Part shown: in pieces, positions 60,224 through 64,000 of the stretch
Numbering within the stretch: position 1 is the stretch's first letter
How the letters are laid out: each line of letters opens with the position of its first letter
Source: Litorilinea aerophila
GTDB lineage: Bacteria > Chloroflexota > Anaerolineae > Caldilineales > Caldilineaceae
DNA: 64,000 bases
NCBI RefSeq assembly: GCF_006569185.2
Contig: NZ_VIGC02000017.1
Location: 62,001-126,000, forward strand
Direction of reading: 5' to 3'
Program-made: the position numbers and the translations under genes
Notes under the pieces: model-generated
Seen by the model: only the letters and a program-made list of their open reading frames with translations
Told to the model about the DNA's origin: nothing
Database searches by the model: none

Positions 60224-62926
60224 ATGACCCAATGGCATCTCCCGGACACCATCCCGTTGACGAAATTGCGGCCCCCACGGCTGGCCGAGGACATCCTGGA
60301 GCGGCCCCACCTGGTCCAGGCCCTGCAAAAGGCGGTCGCCAACCACCGGCTGACCCTCCTCTCCGCACCGGCGGGCGCAGGGAAGACCATCGCGGTGGCG
60401 GCCCTCCACGCTGCCTGCCCCCAGATGCCCATGGCCTGGGTCGCGCTGGACGAAGGAGACGACGAGCTCCAGGCCTTCCTCCAGCTCCTGATCGCTGCGG
60501 TCCGGCCCCACCTGCCCGACTTCGGCAGCCAGGCCCAGCCCTTGCTGGCCGCCGGAAGGGACGCCCCACCCAACATCCGCCGCCTGCTGGGCCTGCTCAT
60601 CAACGACTTCGCCGCCCACCTGGGCCAGACGGAAGGACCTTTCCTGCTGGTGCTGGAGGACTACCACCGCATCGACAACCCGGCCATCCACAGCCTGGTG
60701 GACTACCTGCTGGAGCGGATGCCGCCGGACCTCCATCTGCTGCTCACCACCCGCCATGACCCGCCCCTGCGCCTGGCCCACCTGCGGGCCCGGGGCCAAC
60801 TGGCAGAATTTCGCCTGGATGGGCTGAGCTTCTCGCCGGATGAGGTGGTGCGCCTCTTCCAGGAAGAGCTGGACATGGCGCTCTCGCCGACAGACGTGGA
60901 GCAGATCCACCAGCGCACAGGCGGCTGGGCGGCCGGGGTGCGTCTGCTGGCCCTCTACCTGGCCCGGCTGGACACCACAACCCGCCGCCGGGACCTCCTC
61001 GCCCACCTCGCCGGCAGCCATCACTTCCTCTTCGACTACCTGATGGAGGAAGTCTTCAACCGGCTCTCCGGCCGGGAGCAGACCTTCCTCCTGCAGACCG
61101 CCATCCTGGATGAGCTGACGCCCACCGCGTGCCAGGCGGTCACCGGTCTCCAGGACGCCGGGGCCCTCCTGGATGGGCTCTACCGGCAGAACCTCTTCCT
61201 GACCCTGAGCGAGGCGGCCGACCCCCTGGCCGAGCCGGTCTACCGCTCCCATGCCCTCTTCGCCGGCTTCCTCCGGCGGGAACTACACCGGCAGCCCGGC
61301 ATGGACATGGCCGCCCTGCACCGCCGGGCCGCGGACGTGGCGTCCACGCCGGAACGCCACATCCACCACCTGCTGGCCGCCGCCGACTGGCCCGCGGCCG
61401 CCGAGGCCATCATCGACCTGGGCCGGGCCCAGTGTCAGCAGGATTTCGTGCATCCTCGAGTGATGGCCTGGATCGACGGCCTGCCGGCGGAGGCCCGGCG
61501 CGCCCACTACTGGCTGGACCTCATCGAAGCCGGCCATCTGCGGCAGCGGGGCGAGCTGAGCAGGGCGTGGGAGCTGGCCCAGGACGCTTACCCCCGGGCC
61601 CAGGCCGCGGGGGATGTGGCCGGCGAGCTGGAGGCCCTATGGACCCTGGCCTTCTACGTGACCGAGCAGAGCGATCCCGTCTGGCAAACCCGCCTGGGTG
61701 AGCTGAGCGGACAGCATCCCGACCGGCTCTCCCCGTTACGCCGGACCAACCTGCTCATGGGCAAGATCTGGTACGCGCTGAACGGCGGCCATTGGGCTGC
61801 GGCCCAGGAGCTCTTCCACGATTACCTGCGCACGGCCGAGACCGCCGGCGACATCCGCATCTACGACGCCGCAGGCCAGTTCCTCGGCCCCCAGTTTCTC
61901 TTTTTGGAGCGGGGTATGGAGCTGGTGGAGCGCTTCGACCAGGCGGCGCTGCACCTGCTGGGCGAAGCGGAAGAGGGGCTGGCCCACGCGGGCATCTACA
62001 TGCGCCAGGGCTGGATCCACCTCTTGCGGGGAGACCTGTCTGCCGCAGCCACGGCCGAGGAGCGGACCCGACGCCTTCAGGACGAGATCGGCGCGCTGGC
62101 CTGGATGGACATCATGCTCGACATCCTGAGGCTGGCCCTCCTGATCGCCCGGGGCGAGTGCGACGCCCTGGCCGATTTTGTGCGCCGGGCAGAAGTAGAA
62201 CGCCACCAGATCGACACCCACCGCAACAACCTCTACTACTACCGGGTGGCCCTCTGGCGCGGCCTGTGGCAACAGGATCGCCGGGAGGAGCTGAGGCAGG
62301 TGCAGCGCGCCATCGAAGCGGAAGAGGATCTGCGCAGCATCGCGGAAATCAAGACCTTCCTCGCGCTTCTGGCCGGCTGGCAGGCCGTGGCAGCGGGGCA
62401 ACCCGCCGCGGCGGAGACCGCCTTTCAGGCCGCGGTAGGCCACCACCGCCGGATCCCCTGGATCGGCATCTGGGGCAACCCGGGGCTAGACTTGGCCCTC
62501 TTCTACCTGCAGGAGGGGCGACCCCAGGACGCGCTGGCCGCCTGGCGGGAAGCCGCCCGGGAGATGGTGCATCGGGGCATGCCCGGCCAACCCCTGTGGA
62601 CCGGCCGCAAGGTCATCCCCCTGCTGGAGCTGGCCGTGGCCGAAGAGGTCTACCCCCACGTGGCCCGGATGGCCCTGGACGCCTTCGGCGTGGATGCAGC
62701 GCCCCGCCCCCTCCCCATCCCCGGCAGCCAGGAGTGGCTGACCCCCCGGGAGGTGGAGGTGTTGCGCCTGCTCCTGGAGGGGGCCACCAACCGGGCCATT
62801 GCCGACGCCCTGGTCATCACCCCGCGCACGGCCAAGGCCCACGTGAGCAACATCCTGCAGAAGCTCCAGGCCGCCACCCGCAGCGAAGCCGCGGCCCGGG
62901 CCCGACAATTGGGGTTGTTCGGGTAG
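60224..62926 (+). CDS. LuxR-family LAL (MalT-like) STAND transcriptional activator
   Basis: The 900-residue protein has an N-terminal STAND NTPase with Walker A SAPAGAGKT (47-55), Walker B FLLVLEDYHRI (139-149) and LLTTRHDPPLRLAHLRARGQ. A winged-helix and TPR-like helical region follows (about 330-820; RRAADVASTPERHIHHLLAA). The C-terminal LuxR HTH is LTPREVEVLRLLLEGATNRA, then DALVITPRTAKAHVSNILQKL. This is the MalT-like layout: inducer binding promotes ATP-dependent multimerisation and activation. Targets unknown; the two small genes downstream or the divergent kbl cluster are candidates. Start ATG 60224 lacks a strong ribosome-binding site. Confidence 0.93.
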   Translation: MTQWHLPDTIPLTKLRPPRLAEDILERPHLVQALQKAVANHRLTLLSAPAGAGKTIAVAALHAACPQMPMAWVALDEGDDELQAFLQLLIAAVRPHLPDFGSQAQPLLAAGRDAPPNIRRLLGLLINDFAAHLGQTEGPFLLVLEDYHRIDNPAIHSLVDYLLERMPPDLHLLLTTRHDPPLRLAHLRARGQLAEFRLDGLSFSPDEVVRLFQEELDMALSPTDVEQIHQRTGGWAAGVRLLALYLARLDTTTRRRDLLAHLAGSHHFLFDYLMEEVFNRLSGREQTFLLQTAILDELTPTACQAVTGLQDAGALLDGLYRQNLFLTLSEAADPLAEPVYRSHALFAGFLRRELHRQPGMDMAALHRRAADVASTPERHIHHLLAAADWPAAAEAIIDLGRAQCQQDFVHPRVMAWIDGLPAEARRAHYWLDLIEAGHLRQRGELSRAWELAQDAYPRAQAAGDVAGELEALWTLAFYVTEQSDPVWQTRLGELSGQHPDRLSPLRRTNLLMGKIWYALNGGHWAAAQELFHDYLRTAETAGDIRIYDAAGQFLGPQFLFLERGMELVERFDQAALHLLGEAEEGLAHAGIYMRQGWIHLLRGDLSAAATAEERTRRLQDEIGALAWMDIMLDILRLALLIARGECDALADFVRRAEVERHQIDTHRNNLYYYRVALWRGLWQQDRREELRQVQRAIEAEEDLRSIAEIKTFLALLAGWQAVAAGQPAAAETAFQAAVGHHRRIPWIGIWGNPGLDLALFYLQEGRPQDALAAWREAAREMVHRGMPGQPLWTGRKVIPLLELAVAEEVYPHVARMALDAFGVDAAPRPLPIPGSQEWLTPREVEVLRLLLEGATNRAIADALVITPRTAKAHVSNILQKLQAATRSEAAARARQLGLFG

Positions 62927-63071
62927 GAGTCCGGGGTCCGAAGTTCATTCTCGTTTCCCCAACATTGTCCCCTCTCTGCGGCCACATTGTCCCTTTGGCC
63001 AATGCGCGGCCCGCCGCCATGGGCTATCCTCCGGTTGTATCGTTTGGTCCAACCATTCCAGGAGGCATCCC

Positions 63072-63515
63072 ATGGCACAACAGACACTTTCCCACACAGA
63101 GACAACCGACCACACAGCAGACCAGGAGGCCATCCGCGCCGTTGTGGCCGGGCTGGAGGCGGCCTGGAACAACGGCGACGCCGAAGCCTGGTCCGCCACG
63201 TCCGCGGCGGATGTGGTGCACACGGTGTGGAACGGCCATGTGGCCGAAGGCCGGGACGCGGTCATCGCCGGCCACGAGCACATCTTCCGCACGGTCTACA
63301 AGGACACCCGGCTCACCCTGACCGTGCGCTGGATCCGCTTCCTGCGGCCGGATGTGGCTGTGGTGCAGATGGACGGCGCGCTGGAGGGGGCGGACAACGC
63401 GCCCAGGGTGCGTCCCCTGGCTGTGCTGTCCAAAGAGGAGGGCCGCTGGCAGCTCCGCATCTTCCAGAACACGCCCATCCTCGCCCGTCCTGGCGGCGAT
63501 TCGTCCTCATCCTGA
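63072..63515 (+). CDS. SgcJ/EcaC-type NTF2-like (SnoaL fold) protein
   Basis: The 147-residue protein (ADQEAIRAVVAGLEAAWNNG, SATSAADVVHTVWNGHVAEG, RDAVIAGHEHIFRTVYKDTR, VAVVQMDGALEG) is a single NTF2-like domain of the SgcJ/EcaC/DUF4440 type. Members serve as isomerases, cyclases or ligand-binding proteins; no substrate can be read. AGGAGG precedes the ATG by 6 bases. It lies 145 bases after the LAL regulator on the same strand. Confidence 0.85.
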   Translation: MAQQTLSHTETTDHTADQEAIRAVVAGLEAAWNNGDAEAWSATSAADVVHTVWNGHVAEGRDAVIAGHEHIFRTVYKDTRLTLTVRWIRFLRPDVAVVQMDGALEGADNAPRVRPLAVLSKEEGRWQLRIFQNTPILARPGGDSSSS

Positions 63516-63545
63516 AGGAAGGACCGCCGTTCCCGAGGGGAGACC

Positions 63546-63764
63546 ATGCCCACCTTCTGCATTCGCCTGGAAGGCCATCTGGATCCGGATTGGGCGGCGT
63601 GGCTGGGCGTGGCGCAACTGACCCACCGGCCGGATGGAACAACCACGCTCAAGGGCGAGGTTCCCGACCAGGCGGCCCTCTTCGGCCTGTTGATCAAGAT
63701 CCGAGACCTGGGTATTCCGCTCATCGGGCTGAAGCGGCTGGATGAATCGAATCCTCCTATCTGA
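63546..63764 (+). CDS. Small uncharacterised protein (72 aa)
   Basis: AGGGGAGACC leads into ATG 63546. The protein (CIRLEGHLDPDWAAWLGVAQ, TTTLKGEVPDQAALFGLLIK, RDLGIPLIGLKRLDESN) resembles small conserved proteins that contain a GxVxDQAALxGLLxKIRDLG segment, often encoded beside stress-response or SnoaL-like genes. No known function, no membrane helix. It follows the NTF2-like gene by 30 bases and is likely co-transcribed. Confidence 0.75.
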   Translation: MPTFCIRLEGHLDPDWAAWLGVAQLTHRPDGTTTLKGEVPDQAALFGLLIKIRDLGIPLIGLKRLDESNPPI

Positions 63765-63889
63765 CTCGCCTGCAAACAGGGTTATAAATCCAACGCAAAG
63801 ACGCCAGGGCGCAAAGGCGCAAAGAAATCTGTATGCGCAAGCCTGCGTGCATCTGCGGTTTTTGCAGTGAACGCATCCATGCATCCAAT

Positions 63890-63996
63890 GACTCCGCTGC
63901 AAAAAGGGCATTTTTGAACGCAAAGACGCAAAGGCGCAAAGAAACGCAGGAGAGAATCGCCCGAATCAGCGTTCATCTGCGTGGGTCAGCGTCCTA
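63890..63996. repeat. 'CGCAAAGGCGCAAAG'-type dispersed repeat, copy 2 (inverted)
   Basis: This copy runs from GACTCCGCTGCAAAAAGGGC through GACGCAAAGGCGCAAAGAAA to GGGTCAGCGTCCTAA and is the reverse complement of 28618-28724. A partial related piece, AACGCAAAGACGCCAGGGCG, lies at 63791-63815. It may continue past the window edge. Between 63765 and 63889 nothing gene-like is visible. Confidence 0.8.
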
Positions 63997-64000
63997 ATTT

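Noticed and set aside
63782-63976. Short minus-strand frames giving RFFAPLRLCV-like peptides
   Set aside because: They derive from the CGCAAAGGCGCAAAG dispersed repeat, which yields the same spurious peptides in both copies.

Overview
The window is high-GC bacterial DNA. It looks like a filamentous or thermophilic Chloroflexota (Caldilinea/Litorilinea-like) chromosome. This is an inference from gene content: LAL-type LuxR regulators, many Gfo/Idh/MocA oxidoreductases, GH116, large secreted proteins ending in a short 'YLP(I/L)' tail, MacB-type exporters and abundant hairpin-forming intergenic repeats. No rRNA, tRNA, CRISPR array, insertion sequence or phage gene was recognised.

Layout. (1) 0-9.2 kb: a defence-type region. 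A 3' gene end, then a lower-GC 1266-residue protein with a possible nuclease-like N-terminus, then a decayed second copy of the same 3' end, then a 1694-residue DEAH helicase with DUF1998-type C-terminus and a putative C-terminal nuclease domain (Druantia DruE / DISARM-like). (2) 9.3-10.9 kb: a MerR/CopZ-like metal operon with a clear MerR promoter, followed by a repeat element that carries a 28-bp tandem array. (3) 10.9-18.2 kb: metabolic genes (URO-D family, DinB, aromatic amino acid decarboxylase, DUF2249, a toroid carbohydrate enzyme, an enolase-superfamily enzyme, a YkgJ protein). (4) 18.5-25.0 kb: a six-gene periplasmic nitrate reductase operon on the minus strand (napD, napA, NapB-like tetraheme, tetraheme lipoprotein, NrfC-like Fe-S protein, NrfD). 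It has no NapC; quinol oxidation is presumably by the NrfD module. (5) 25.2-34 kb: a 91-bp tandem array, an LLM flavin oxidoreductase, hicAB, and five successive minus-strand Gfo/Idh/MocA genes. (6) 34-41 kb: a two-component system, a secreted PxKF protein, an acid-sugar-dehydratase-like enolase and a divergent GntR regulator. (7) 41-46 kb: a tetR-permease-permease-ATPase-adaptor export operon with a 40-bp palindromic operator over its promoter. (8) 46-55 kb: GH116 glycosidase, a giant subtilase/beta-helix/propeller secreted protein and the 3' remnant of another secreted protein. (9) 55-64 kb: VOC dioxygenase-like protein, DUF3565, Dam methylase, the TDH/KBL threonine-degradation pair, a hairpin-rich tandem array, a LAL regulator and two small genes.

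The most distinctive non-coding signal is a set of structured repeat families. One family occurs three times (10.57, 18.46 and 31.44 kb). Each copy is bounded by an 11-bp inverted repeat, and each time its right end supplies the stop codon of the neighbouring minus-strand gene. A second family built on TCACGCAAGGATGCGTGA forms a 91-bp tandem array upstream of the nap operon and recurs inside the export operon. A third, of about 107 bp at 59.7-60.2 kb, exchanges one hairpin stem for another between units. All functional statements are from reading the sequence; no database search was possible.
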